Origin: Dyadobacter psychrophilus
GTDB lineage: Bacteria; Bacteroidota; Bacteroidia; Cytophagales; Spirosomataceae
Direction of reading: 5' to 3'
NCBI RefSeq assembly: GCF_900167945.1
Contig: NZ_FUZA01000001.1
Coordinates: forward strand, 682,001-746,000
Length of the DNA: 64,000 bases
Shown: in pieces, positions 52,659 through 62,114 of the stretch
Position numbering within the stretch: position 1 is the first letter of the stretch
Layout: each line of letters opens with the position of its first letter
Made by a program: the position numbers and the translations under genes
The notes under the pieces: generated by a model
The model's input: only the letters and a program-made list of their open reading frames with translations
Databases searched by the model: none
What the model was told of the DNA's origin: nothing

Positions 52659-55442
52659 CTACTTTTTAAGTGATTTGATGTACAAAATCACCGACTCAAT
52701 GTCTGGATCAGTAAGAATGCCTACGAACGAAGGCATTTCTTCATTGTAACCTTTCACGATGTGATCGCCTGGTTTCAAAATGGATTCGCGGATATATTTC
52801 TCATCGGCGGTTGCCGTTGTTCCATCCTCGAAAACGCGTTTGGAGCCATACAAATTCTGGAACGGCGGGCCGTACATCCCGTCCGTTTTCAAACCTTCCG
52901 AATGGCAACCGGCGCAAGCCATTTTTTGGAAAATTTCCCTGCCATGATCCGCTGAAACCACGACTGCTTTTTCGGGAGCCGTCGTGGTTTCCGGTTTTTT
53001 AACATTCAAGAGCGCCAGATCAACATTGGCAAATCCAGAAAGTTTCAAATCCATATCTTCCGCTTTATTGACTGTAAACCAGAAGCTATCATTTATTTTT
53101 TTACCATCGGCGGCAGCCAGCTTGTACGAAACTTCCATTTGCATTACTTCGGCCATTTCCGGCACCAGTAACAGTACTTTTTTACGATCTGCTGACAAGT
53201 AAGAGGCAACGGCCGACATTGTTTCCTCACCAAAAGTGCCGTCCATTTTAAAATGACCCGAGCCATATTCTTCGGTGCGCTGATAATTCCATCTTTTTAC
53301 TGCAAAATTGGCCGGGTCAGTGGCCATCTTCGGATCAAGCTCTGCGTCAAAACCCAGCACAATGCCCTGCTTTCCAGCTCTAAACTGATTTGGCAGATAA
53401 CTTGGCTTACCCGTGTAGCGCAGGCGCAGCAACGCGCTAATGCCGGTCGAAGTCGAGCCCCATAAATTGAACCCTGCTACATATAGCTGCCCATCCACCG
53501 GATTTACAATGCCTTTGGAAGTCGGCGCCGGGTAGTCGGCATGAATAGCCGAAACACCACCTTGAATCACCTTTGAAGAACTATCTATTAAAACCCTGAA
53601 CAAACCTGGTCTGCCAAAGGAGAAATGGATCAGGCTGCCATTCAGCGGGCCCATTTTATTTCCGGTAATCCACGCCTGGCTGATAGCCGAACGATCCACT
53701 CTATGCGGAATCCAAGTCAAAGGAGGCGCTATTTCCGGGTTATCCGAACGGTGCGCAGTCGGCTGAACACCGTAATAGTCTCCTTTTTTGATCATATAAA
53801 TAGGCGTAGAAGGAACAAAGTTTCCCTGCTGATCGGAAGACGTGAGAATGCCTTTTTCGGGATGAATGCCCAGGTAAGGTCCTCGCAAACCTGTTGCAAT
53901 TACTTCCGATTTCAGGCCGTCCCGGCTAATTTTCAAAATGGCGCCGTTCTGGCTGGATCCCGAACGGAAACCTTTTCCTGTTTTCGATGTCATGCCTGGC
54001 CCATTGTCCAGGCTGCCGCCTTTTGCAATGTAAAAACTGCCATCCGGCGCCGTCACCATATCCGCAGCCCATTCCCTGGATTCCGCTGACTGCTCCATAA
54101 CATTGGAAAAGTTTTCATAAAAATCCGCAACACCATCTTTATTAAGATCGTGCAACTTCACAATGCCTTCTCTTCCAAAAACAAAAACCTCATCATTAAC
54201 GACCTCAATGCTCATCGGCTCGTGAAAACCAGACGCAAACCGCGTCCATTTCAGATTTTGTAAGTTTTTATCAATTCCTTCTATCATCCAAACGTCCCCT
54301 TCAAATGTTACTACGCTAGCTCTTTCGTCTTTGAAAAACCCAATATCTGCCACACGCACATTACGTTTCCAGGGATTCGGCAAAGGCAATGTCAACTGAT
54401 CCGTCACAAACGCAGCCGTGTCTGGCGCGAGTTTTCCTTTGGTTACCACCGTTTCTTTCCATAGCGCAGGGCCTCCTTTCTTATAATCGGGAATGGTCAC
54501 TTTCGCTTTTTTGCAATAATTTTCAAACGCTTTCCTAAGGCGGGAAGGGCCTTTCCAGATAACAACCGTTTCGTTAACCGCCTTTTGAGAAGCCGAAACT
54601 TTCACGGTTAAAAACTGGTTACCAGCAATTTCGGGCTGCATTAACCCGCCTTTACCCAAAACACCAACTGCCGTAACCGTATCCTTGTTTGTCCCGTGAT
54701 ATAAGTAGGCAATTTTGCCCTTCACCTCCGAACCCGTTGCATTACGCACTTCGGCCGCGGTCAGGAAAATTTCTTTGGCATTGTTTTCAAACTGAAATGC
54801 TCTCGTGAAAACGGTTTGATCTTCAAACTTCGCGCTCCCCGGCAACTCGGCAACATCAGAATTGCCCACAGAATAGTTGAGAATAGCCTGATTCCCATAC
54901 ACATAAACACCCTTCCACCGGCCTTTGTCAGCCGGCATAGGCGCCCAGGTAGGCTGTTTTATCTCATTTATATTGGATAAATCTCCTAAAAAAGGTTTTT
55001 CCAAAGTCCAGCCCGGATACAGGCCTGTGGCCATTTTGGCATCGCCTGTAAGCGAGGCTATTTTGTTATTTTTATTAAAAAAGTCCTTATAAGAAATCTG
55101 CGCCATCAAAACCATCGGCAAATATTTCCCTGTCCATGCCACCGACCAACGCAGAAGATCTGTATCAAAACAAACATAAGCGTCGCCTCCGAGCTGCAAA
55201 GCCAATGTCCGCGCCGCCATATTATCCTGCGGATACGCCGGGCCAAGCTTTCGCGCGTCGACCGACGTGGAGATGTAGGGAAACCCGGCTTCTATAAATG
55301 ACCCTAGTTCCAGGGAATCTTTGTAATTCGAAACAACCGTTTTATTATCTGTATAACCGGTCAAAAAAATGGATCCTAGTGTCAAAATGCACATCCAGAC
55401 TGCTCCCAGATGCTTACGGCAATGTTTCAAAATAATGAGCAT
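52659..55442 (-). CDS. DUF6797-like propeller protein with C-terminal cytochrome c domain
   Basis: A 927-residue secreted protein. A hydrophobic N-terminus (LGAVWMCILTLGSIFLTG) is followed by a DUF6797-like region (YISTSVDARKLGPAYPQDNM, AARTLALQLGGDAYVCFDTD). A six-bladed sorbosone/glucose-dehydrogenase-type propeller comes next (VVNDEVFVFGREGIVKLHDL, ISRDGLKSEVIATGLRGPYL). Near the end a haem site CAGCHSEG with later EEMPSFVGILTDP gives a mono-haem cytochrome c. It probably oxidises or binds a sugar-like substrate in the periplasm and passes electrons to haem. The substrate is unknown. Confidence 0.78.
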   Translation of the reverse strand: MLIILKHCRKHLGAVWMCILTLGSIFLTGYTDNKTVVSNYKDSLELGSFIEAGFPYISTSVDARKLGPAYPQDNMAARTLALQLGGDAYVCFDTDLLRWSVAWTGKYLPMVLMAQISYKDFFNKNNKIASLTGDAKMATGLYPGWTLEKPFLGDLSNINEIKQPTWAPMPADKGRWKGVYVYGNQAILNYSVGNSDVAELPGSAKFEDQTVFTRAFQFENNAKEIFLTAAEVRNATGSEVKGKIAYLYHGTNKDTVTAVGVLGKGGLMQPEIAGNQFLTVKVSASQKAVNETVVIWKGPSRLRKAFENYCKKAKVTIPDYKKGGPALWKETVVTKGKLAPDTAAFVTDQLTLPLPNPWKRNVRVADIGFFKDERASVVTFEGDVWMIEGIDKNLQNLKWTRFASGFHEPMSIEVVNDEVFVFGREGIVKLHDLNKDGVADFYENFSNVMEQSAESREWAADMVTAPDGSFYIAKGGSLDNGPGMTSKTGKGFRSGSSQNGAILKISRDGLKSEVIATGLRGPYLGIHPEKGILTSSDQQGNFVPSTPIYMIKKGDYYGVQPTAHRSDNPEIAPPLTWIPHRVDRSAISQAWITGNKMGPLNGSLIHFSFGRPGLFRVLIDSSSKVIQGGVSAIHADYPAPTSKGIVNPVDGQLYVAGFNLWGSTSTGISALLRLRYTGKPSYLPNQFRAGKQGIVLGFDAELDPKMATDPANFAVKRWNYQRTEEYGSGHFKMDGTFGEETMSAVASYLSADRKKVLLLVPEMAEVMQMEVSYKLAAADGKKINDSFWFTVNKAEDMDLKLSGFANVDLALLNVKKPETTTAPEKAVVVSADHGREIFQKMACAGCHSEGLKTDGMYGPPFQNLYGSKRVFEDGTTATADEKYIRESILKPGDHIVKGYNEEMPSFVGILTDPDIESVILYIKSLKK

Positions 55443-55507
55443 GATAAATCGGATAATAAAAGAACATGTTCAAAAGTCCGTTGCACTTTAAAAGTTACTT
55501 GAAAAAA

Positions 55508-55546
55508 CTTCCGAAAAATGGAAGCACCCTATGTAAAATCCATAGG
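55508..55546. repeat. two adjacent small hairpins in the divergent gap
   Basis: CTTCC (55508-55512) pairs with GGAAG (55520-55524), and CCTATG (55528-55533) pairs with CATAGG (55541-55546), each with a 7-base loop. They lie in the 197-base gap between the divergent cytochrome and propeller genes and could be operators. No confident promoter was found there. Confidence 0.25.
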
Positions 55547-55639
55547 TAAAGACAGGCCTTTCCGTACATTATGACATTTGTCTCAAATTCAATAAATTGA
55601 GCATTCATCAGCATTGCAAATCACTAAACTAATAAGGAT

Positions 55640-56752
55640 ATGAAAAAGATGTATTTTCTGTTGGCTGCTGCCTTTGCAGGGCTCATATTTCTCGCAGGAA
55701 CCAGCCGCCTGTCGCGTGGAAACTATGGTTTGGTGAAAGGAACCCCTGAAATTAAATCGATCAGCGGCCTGGCATTCGGGCCGGACGGCATTTTGCTTGT
55801 TGGAGATTCAAAAAGCGCGACGGTTTTCGCAATCGACACTGAAGATGCCGTCAGCAATGCGCAGGCTCCCGCCATTGAAATTAAGAACATTGACCAGAAA
55901 ATTGCAGCCTTACTAGGCACCGAGGCACAAAATATAACGATCCAGGACATTGCCGTTAACCCTGTTTCGAAAAATGTTTACTGCGCCGTACAATCCGGCG
56001 ATGGAACGCCGGTTTTGTTTAAAATTTCGGGTGATAAAATTGAAGCTGTGAGCACCAAAGGCGTTATGTTTTCAAGTCTGACATTGAATGGTGCGCCGTC
56101 AGAAGAAGCCAAAGATAAAAGAGGGAATTCCTTACGCGTTTCTGCCATTTCAGACATTGGTTTTGCCGAAGGGAAAGTCCTTGTAAGCGGGCTTTCGGGC
56201 CAGGAATTCGCATCAACTTTCCGCAGCATTCCTTTTCCGTTTACCGACAAGCAGGATCAGGCCACGCTTGAAATTTATCACGCCGCACACGGAAAATACG
56301 AAACATTGTCCCCTATCCGCACTTTTACAACCGCTGAGATCAGCGGCAAAAAATATCTGGTGGCTAGTTACACCTGCACGCCGCTCGTGCTTTTCCCTCT
56401 GGACGAGCTCAAACCAGGCTCGCACGTAAAAGGCCGGACCGTTGCTGAAATGGGCAGTGGAAATTCCCCTATTGACATGGTAACGATGAAAAAAGGCGGT
56501 GAATCATTCCTGATGATGTCCAATTCCAGTCGCCCGGTTTTTAAAGTAAAATATAAGAGCATTGAAACCTTCCAGGGATCGCTTACAACCCCGGTTGAGG
56601 AAAGTTTTGCTACGGCAGGCGTTGATTTTGTATCGCTGCCGGTAACCAATGTCATTCAGCTGGACAAGCTTGACGACACGAGGATGGTCCTGCTGCAACG
56701 CAGATCCAACGGAAGCTTAGACCTTTGGACGTCCAGTGAGCGTTATTTATAA
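55640..56752 (+). CDS. secreted beta-propeller-like protein of unknown function
   Basis: A 370-residue protein with a signal peptide (KKMYFLLAAAFAGLIFLAG). The first strands (EIKSISGLAFGPDGILLVGD, then SKSATVFAID) have the SGLAFGPDG pattern of NHL/SMP-30-type propellers. Later blades are less regular (KYLVASYTCTPLVLFPLDEL). No catalytic motif is evident. It is divergent from the DUF6797/cytochrome gene and precedes a lipoprotein gene by 34 bases, so the three may form one functional group (inference). Confidence 0.6.
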   Translation: MKKMYFLLAAAFAGLIFLAGTSRLSRGNYGLVKGTPEIKSISGLAFGPDGILLVGDSKSATVFAIDTEDAVSNAQAPAIEIKNIDQKIAALLGTEAQNITIQDIAVNPVSKNVYCAVQSGDGTPVLFKISGDKIEAVSTKGVMFSSLTLNGAPSEEAKDKRGNSLRVSAISDIGFAEGKVLVSGLSGQEFASTFRSIPFPFTDKQDQATLEIYHAAHGKYETLSPIRTFTTAEISGKKYLVASYTCTPLVLFPLDELKPGSHVKGRTVAEMGSGNSPIDMVTMKKGGESFLMMSNSSRPVFKVKYKSIETFQGSLTTPVEESFATAGVDFVSLPVTNVIQLDKLDDTRMVLLQRRSNGSLDLWTSSERYL

Positions 56753-56768
56753 GGATTTGATTTTAAGG

Positions 56769-56807
56769 AAGGTCAGGTTAAGCGTTATGTTTAGCCTGAC
56801 CTTTTTT
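56769..56807 (+). terminator. terminator-like hairpin overlapping a start codon
   Basis: AAGGTCAGG (56769-56777) pairs perfectly with CCTGACCTT (56795-56803). Inner T-G, T-A, A-T, A-T and G-T pairs extend the stem to about 14, with a 7-base loop that holds the ATG at 56787. TTTTTT runs through 56802-56807. This has the shape of an intrinsic terminator for the upstream propeller gene, yet it also encodes the signal-peptide start of the next gene. It may be an attenuator or a translation switch. Confidence 0.6.
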
Positions 56808-57869
56808 GTGTTGATATCAATGGTAGCATGTCAAAAGAAGGAGCACGACGATCATATTACCATCCACTGGAAAGACAAAAAGGCGTCGAGCATTTCAATT
56901 TTTAATCAAAATCTGGGATCCATATCCGGCGATTCGATCTCAGATTTAGTTAAAATCTCGCTCAAAAACGGCGAGAATAAAGTTGCTATCCTGGGTAATT
57001 TTTCAAAACAAGGCGATTCATTGATTTTTGAACCTTTGGTCCCATTCACCCGCGGACTTGATTATGAGCTCATTATCCGTAACCAAAGTTCAGGAGCATT
57101 TACTATCCCTGATGCGGCCGATAAGGATGCGCCCGAGCTGACCGGGTTCTTTCCATCCGGCGACACGCTTCCTGAAAACCTTCTGAAAGTGTTTTTGCAC
57201 TTTTCCCATCCCATGCGTGAAGGCCAATCGGGCAAGTTTGTAGCATTGGTAAAGGGCAATTCCGACACCATACAAGGAGCATTTCTCGATCTCCAGCCAG
57301 AACTCTGGAACGAAAACCGCACAATACTTACGCTATGGTTGGATCCCGGAAGGGTCAAACGCGATTTGCAACCTAATAAAAAGCTGGGTGCTCCCCTGCA
57401 AAGTAACGCTTCCTATCACATTACCGTCTCACCCGAATGGCAAGGCAGCAACGGAGGGAAACTAAAAACAGCATTCAAAAAAACCTTCCTTACCACATCC
57501 CGTGACAGCATTTCTCCCGCGCCAGCAAGCTGGAAAATTTCTTTCCCTAAAACAGACACAAAACAGCCTTTGAATGTAGATTTCCTGGAATCCCTGGACC
57601 ACAGCTTACTAAACGAAACCTTTTCCGTAACCACACGTAAAGGAGAAACACTACCCGGCCAATGGCATATTGGCCCAAAAGAGAAATCTGCCCAATTCAA
57701 GCCCAACACACCCTGGAAGCAGGAGAATTACATCCTGAAAGTCGAAACCAGGCTGGAAGATCTGGCTGGAAACAATGTAAACCGGGCGTTTGACGGGGAC
57801 GTTTCGAAAGGCAATAAGTCACCATCCTCGGCCGAGATAATAACCGTTCCGTTTAACACGGTCGAATAA
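56787..57869 (+). CDS. lipoprotein with Ig-like (SbsA-type) domains
   Basis: About 360 residues from the ATG at 56787 (GTG 56736 is the alternative). The signal MFSLTFFVLISMVACQKKE ends in a lipobox Cys. The mature part shows two bacterial Ig-like repeats with the SbsA_Ig pattern (PELTGFFPSGDTLPENLLKV, FLHFSHPM and later ISFPKTDTKQPLNVDFLESL). No enzyme motif is seen. It likely sits on the envelope as a binding or structural protein. Its start lies in the loop of a hairpin, suggesting controlled expression. Confidence 0.65.
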   Translation: MFSLTFFVLISMVACQKKEHDDHITIHWKDKKASSISIFNQNLGSISGDSISDLVKISLKNGENKVAILGNFSKQGDSLIFEPLVPFTRGLDYELIIRNQSSGAFTIPDAADKDAPELTGFFPSGDTLPENLLKVFLHFSHPMREGQSGKFVALVKGNSDTIQGAFLDLQPELWNENRTILTLWLDPGRVKRDLQPNKKLGAPLQSNASYHITVSPEWQGSNGGKLKTAFKKTFLTTSRDSISPAPASWKISFPKTDTKQPLNVDFLESLDHSLLNETFSVTTRKGETLPGQWHIGPKEKSAQFKPNTPWKQENYILKVETRLEDLAGNNVNRAFDGDVSKGNKSPSSAEIITVPFNTVE

Positions 57870-58006
57870 AAGGGAGGGTTTTGCCGATTAATAATTCAAA
57901 CCAACACCTGGCACATTAGATAGTGTAACAACGTAAGCGCTGCGCAATTTTTATCTAACGCATTAGGAAAATGCGTCATTTCAACTTTGTAAACCTTGCT
58001 TATGTT

Positions 58007-59101
58007 ATGAAGAAAATCCTACTACTTTTTGCCCTACTCTGGTTCCAGCAAAAGCTCTTCGCACAGACGATCGGGAATGTCGGGATTAACACTTACTACC
58101 CGGATCCCAGCGCAGTATTGGACGTTCAGGCTACGAATAAGGGCGTGTTGCTGCCGCGTGTCTTTTTGCAGTCAACAACGGATGCTGGGACTGTTTCAAA
58201 CCCTGCGCATGGTTTGTTGCTTTATAATACGAATGATGGATTGCTAGAAAAGAAGGGGTTTTATTTTAATATTGGGACGGCAGCGAGTCCTTTTTGGAAG
58301 AACGTGGAAGAGAATCTAATTCTGCCCTTTAATCAGGTTGAGTCAAGCCCTGTGTCACTTTTTTCAGTTGAAAATACATCGTTAATTGCCACTGCTGCGG
58401 CAATTGGAGGATTTGCTGCTACGGGCCAAGCCATTTCTGGCATTTCTTCAAACGGGACAGCGGTCTCGGGAATTAGCTCAGGAACCGGGACAGGCGTTTT
58501 CGCAACTTCCTTAAACGCATTAGCGCTCAATGTCAATGGAAAAATGAAGATCAGTGGTGGCAATACGCAGCCAGGATCTGGGAAAGTACTTACTTCTGAC
58601 AGCAACGGCAACGCTTCCTGGCAGGTTCCTGTTAATGAGTTCGATAATATTTTCAATGGATTTCTTGCGGACGGTGTTTTAGGAGGAGGTAATCAAAATA
58701 TGTCCGAAAGTACCTACACTAAAATAGCTTTCGCAAATCAAAAATACGATGTAGGGACTAATTATAATGATGCAAATATGGCCCCCCACAGTTCATTACT
58801 TGTGCCAAAAAACGGAATCTATCATTTTGACGTAATGGTGCGATGGAAGATAGCTGACCCTGACGATTCTTTTGGGCCAACAATAAAGCTTGTAAGGATA
58901 AGAAACGGGATCACGACGGATTTGTCAGAGGATCGGGCATGGACTACAAAGACTTATCACACTTCTCATATTGCTATCGACTGCGAATTACAAACTGGTG
59001 ATTTGATTAGTGTAATCGCCCGTTCCTATGGCCCTCAGGTAGCACTTGATACATATGAGATGGACTCGCACTTCAATGGACATCTCGCAATTGAAAATTA
59101 A
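58007..59101 (+). CDS. secreted protein with C-terminal C1q-like domain (copy 1)
   Basis: About 364 residues from the ATG at 58007 (KKILLLFALLWFQQKLFAQ signal); the frame opens at 57971. The head VGINTYYPDPSAVLDVQATN is a module common in Bacteroidota surface and tail-fibre-like proteins. The middle has Gly/Ala/Thr/Ser-rich repeats. The last 140 residues look like a C1q/TNF-type jelly roll (NGIYHFDVMVRWKIADPD, end SHFNGHLAIEN), which usually forms trimers. It is a paralogue of the next gene. Its target is unknown. Confidence 0.72.
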   Translation: MKKILLLFALLWFQQKLFAQTIGNVGINTYYPDPSAVLDVQATNKGVLLPRVFLQSTTDAGTVSNPAHGLLLYNTNDGLLEKKGFYFNIGTAASPFWKNVEENLILPFNQVESSPVSLFSVENTSLIATAAAIGGFAATGQAISGISSNGTAVSGISSGTGTGVFATSLNALALNVNGKMKISGGNTQPGSGKVLTSDSNGNASWQVPVNEFDNIFNGFLADGVLGGGNQNMSESTYTKIAFANQKYDVGTNYNDANMAPHSSLLVPKNGIYHFDVMVRWKIADPDDSFGPTIKLVRIRNGITTDLSEDRAWTTKTYHTSHIAIDCELQTGDLISVIARSYGPQVALDTYEMDSHFNGHLAIEN

Positions 59102-59124
59102 AGATTATACTTCCTAAAATTAAA

Positions 59125-60183
59125 ATGATGAAATCCACAGTTACAATAATAATTATCCTGTTGCTCTGGCAACAGTCCAATGCACAAAGTGTCGGTATTA
59201 ACACAAATTCCCCGGATGCAAGTGCTGTGCTTGATATCAATGGCGGGAACAAGGGAATTTTGCTACCAAAAGTCTCCCTAGAGTCTATCACTGATAAGAC
59301 TACAATTCCAAATCCTGCGAACACATTATTACTTTACAATACCAATACTCAAATGGGGGCCGAAGGTTTCTATTATAACTCTGGCGATAAAAATAATCCT
59401 TTATGGCGGCTTGTGGGTACAAGGTTGAATCTTCCATTCAGCCAGAGCGGAAGTAGCGGTGGTGCATTATTCTTTATTGAAAATTCAAGTAATGAAGCAA
59501 ATGCAATAGGCATTTCCGGACTGTCCGAGAAAATAGGAGTAAGAGGCTCATCTGAAACAGGCACCGGTGTGTCAGGAAACAGTACTAACGGTGTTGGTGT
59601 ACAAGCAACCAGTGCTAACGGATTAGCACTGAATGTTAATGGAAAGCTGAAAATTTCAGGTAACGGGCAAGCACCTGGTCAAGGCAAACTTTTAACCTCG
59701 GACGCAAATGGTAACGCCTCATGGCAAACGCCTGCTGTGAATCTCATTGCGTTTTCCGAAATCGGGATTAACGGAGGTGGCAATATTAATTCCACGAAGG
59801 GGCTAACATTAGTTAAAGTTAATTTTGGGACTTTGCAATACAATTTAGGTGGGGCATATGATGTAGCAAGCAACAATTTTACTGCACCCGTTAACGGCAT
59901 TTACCATTTTGATGCGATGGTTGAATGGGTACATTCAGATCCCGATTTATTGTATCAACCGTCTCTTAAGCTAATCAGATCACGTAATGGCGATGAGACA
60001 GTTCTGGCCTTTGACTTTGAGTCATTTGTTAGTTTACATCATACTTCAATTTTGACAATAGACTGCCAACTAGAACAAGGAGATATAGTGTTTGTGGCTG
60101 GTATGTCTGCAACAAACGGTATTGAACTCGAAACTTCCGCTTCCGCTGCTCATTTCAATGGCAGGTTGTTACAAAAGCTTTAA
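59125..60183 (+). CDS. secreted protein with C-terminal C1q-like domain (copy 2)
   Basis: A 352-residue paralogue of the gene 23 bases upstream. The signal is STVTIIIILLLWQQSNAQ. The head VGINTNSPDASAVLDINGGN and the linker motif LTSDANGNASWQ are shared with copy 1. The C-terminal domain has NGIYHFDAMVEWVHSDPD and ends AHFNGRLLQKL like C1q domains. The tandem arrangement and length similarity point to a local duplication followed by divergence, especially in the receptor-facing loops of the C-terminal domain. Confidence 0.72.
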   Translation: MMKSTVTIIIILLLWQQSNAQSVGINTNSPDASAVLDINGGNKGILLPKVSLESITDKTTIPNPANTLLLYNTNTQMGAEGFYYNSGDKNNPLWRLVGTRLNLPFSQSGSSGGALFFIENSSNEANAIGISGLSEKIGVRGSSETGTGVSGNSTNGVGVQATSANGLALNVNGKLKISGNGQAPGQGKLLTSDANGNASWQTPAVNLIAFSEIGINGGGNINSTKGLTLVKVNFGTLQYNLGGAYDVASNNFTAPVNGIYHFDAMVEWVHSDPDLLYQPSLKLIRSRNGDETVLAFDFESFVSLHHTSILTIDCQLEQGDIVFVAGMSATNGIELETSASAAHFNGRLLQKL

Positions 60184-60220
60184 TGCTTGGCTTGTTTATC
60201 AATTAGTTAATTATTCGTTT

Positions 60221-61228
60221 ATGAAAACAAAACACGTTCTAATAGCGCTACTCGGATGTGCGTCCGCTTCATTTCCAGCACGGGCACAACTTAAAACTGG
60301 CGATAATAGCTTTTTCATTTCTCCCGGTACGATAGTTACCGTCAGTTCGCTGTCACTGACAGCCACTGAGGCTACTAACCTAAATAATAATGAGATCACA
60401 CATTCCAGTGAGCCGGTTGTGGGTAAACCAACGGGTAGTATAAATCGGGTTTATAAGCTTACGAATCCACTTTCGTTTAAGGGTAAAGTGCTGATAACGT
60501 ACTTGGAATCAGAGTTGAATGGAAATTCTGAGGATATGCTGCAACTGGCGACTGCCGGTGCCAATGAGATTTATCAAATCCCAACCAATAAAAGCACGCC
60601 TGATCCGATATTGAACAATGTGTCTGAATCCGGCGATTGGACGAATATTAATTTCATCACCGCAACATCGTCCGGTAGCGTACTGCCTGTTACACTTGTG
60701 GATTTTGTGGCTGCTCAAAAGGAAAATGATGTCGTGCTGACTTGGAGCACTTCGTTTGAGGCAAACAGTGATTTTTTTGAAGTTCAACATAGCACGGACG
60801 GCAAAACCTGGACGGCATTAGGACAGGTGAAGTCAAATGGTGACAGCAAAATAGAGCGCACTTATTCGTACGTACATGAGCGACCGTTAGCAGCAGAACA
60901 CTACTACCGCTTACGAATGGTTGACAATGATGGAAGTTTTGCGTTCAGCCGGATCAGGAACATTCAAGTAGAAAACGATCTTTCTATTGCGTTCCATCCA
61001 AATCCCGTGGCCGACTGGCTGACTATCGAGATGCCGAACGTGCAGCAATTAGACCATGTTAAAATTGTTAGTAAATCAGGACGAGTTGTTTATGAAGCGA
61101 ATAAAAGTCAGTTTCAACAGCTTCCTGATAGTGCAATTAATCTAAAACAGCTAGCCGCAGGCATTTATGTGATACAGGTTCGGGAGCAGGACGGAACGTT
61201 GCATTCATCTAAGTTGATAAAAAACTAA
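60221..61228 (+). CDS. type IX secretion cargo protein with C-terminal sorting domain
   Basis: About 335 residues from the ATG at 60221 (signal HVLIALLGCASASFPARAQ); the upstream frame overlaps copy 2 and is not used. A middle beta-domain leads into VTLVDFVAAQKENDVVLTWS and EVQHSTDGKTWTALGQV, a module common before sorting domains. The last 80 residues are a Por/T9SS type A sorting domain (FHPNPVADWLTIE, GRVVYEAN, LAAGIYVIQV, end SSKLIKN). It is exported to or attached at the cell surface. No enzyme domain is seen. Confidence 0.8.
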   Translation: MKTKHVLIALLGCASASFPARAQLKTGDNSFFISPGTIVTVSSLSLTATEATNLNNNEITHSSEPVVGKPTGSINRVYKLTNPLSFKGKVLITYLESELNGNSEDMLQLATAGANEIYQIPTNKSTPDPILNNVSESGDWTNINFITATSSGSVLPVTLVDFVAAQKENDVVLTWSTSFEANSDFFEVQHSTDGKTWTALGQVKSNGDSKIERTYSYVHERPLAAEHYYRLRMVDNDGSFAFSRIRNIQVENDLSIAFHPNPVADWLTIEMPNVQQLDHVKIVSKSGRVVYEANKSQFQQLPDSAINLKQLAAGIYVIQVREQDGTLHSSKLIKN

Positions 61229-61306
61229 ACTTTCAAACATTTAACTTAGATCGAATCCCCCCGGAATGTTAATGGTCTGAATTTGAAGATTAATCCCCAA
61301 CTCACA

Positions 61307-61348
61307 GCGCAGCATGGTTATAAAAACACCATGGCTGCGCTATTTTTT
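61307..61348 (+). terminator. intrinsic terminator after the T9SS cargo gene
   Basis: GCGCAGC (61307-61313) plus ATGGT pairs with ACCAT and GCTGCGC (61334-61340), with one bulged G at 61333 and a 9-base loop. The run TATTTTTT (61341-61348) follows. It ends the rightward transcript of the C1q/T9SS group, before the convergent START-domain gene. Confidence 0.8.
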
Positions 61349-61372
61349 GGCCACCTCTTAGCAAATTCGGCA

Positions 61373-61996
61373 TTAATGGGTAGCCGTTTGTTTGTATTTT
61401 CCTGTGCTCAACTCCCTTTTCATCGCCGTGAAACTGATAATCGGCCCCTGGCAAGCGAAAGAATTGACCACCCAAGCTGGGAGCAAGCCGCCAGGATCAA
61501 CTTGGAGAGTATAGTCCAGCTTTACGCGTTCTCTGTCAAGCGGAATGATCTTCCAGACATTGGATGAATGGTTAATGCGAACCTTGCCTTTTTTCATATT
61601 AACAAAGCCTGGCACTGCAGGTGCATTAACGGTCACAATCTTCGTTACCGGGTCTTGGAAAACTTCCATATGCGTGACAAAATCCCGGTTCTCCATGGGC
61701 CAGGGCAACGACACTTCTGTATAGTAATAAAGTTCTGTTGAGGACACTTTTCGGACCAGCGAGCAGAGTTTGGTGTGGCATACCCACTTTTCTGCTGCCT
61801 TCACATCAAGCAACAATGCAACTACTTCCTGCACAGTGGCTTTCATAATACATTCTGCCTTTAAAGCTTTAATTTTCGAGTCGGCCACTGTTCTGGCATA
61901 CACCTTTATCCCGTCCTTTTCAGCGGTTAACCTCCAGTCCGACTGGCCAAAGACCGGAAAATAAAACAACAGAAAAATGACGATCGCCTTGCTCAT
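61373..61996 (-). CDS. START-domain lipid-binding protein, secreted
   Basis: About 207 residues from the ATG at 61996 (MSKAIVIFLLFYFPVFGQ signal); the frame extends upstream to 62050. The rest matches the START fold: WRLTAEKDGIKVYARTVADS, VQEVVALLLDVKAAEKWVC, YYYTEVSLPWPMENRDFVTH and a C-terminal LDYTLQVDPGGLLPAWVVNS. These are the hydrophobic-cavity strands and the last helix. It binds a lipid or hydrophobic molecule, probably in the periplasm. It is convergent with the T9SS cargo gene and lies downstream of the PhyH gene on the same strand. Confidence 0.8.
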   Translation of the reverse strand: MSKAIVIFLLFYFPVFGQSDWRLTAEKDGIKVYARTVADSKIKALKAECIMKATVQEVVALLLDVKAAEKWVCHTKLCSLVRKVSSTELYYYTEVSLPWPMENRDFVTHMEVFQDPVTKIVTVNAPAVPGFVNMKKGKVRINHSSNVWKIIPLDRERVKLDYTLQVDPGGLLPAWVVNSFACQGPIISFTAMKRELSTGKYKQTATH

Positions 61997-62114
61997 AACA
62001 ATGCAAAAATCACACTTCTGACCTCCCCTCCTCAACCATAAAATGACCAATCGTTATAAAGCGCGGATCAACTGACAGAAAACTGGTTTTGAATGACGAA
62101 TGTGCATCAACCCA

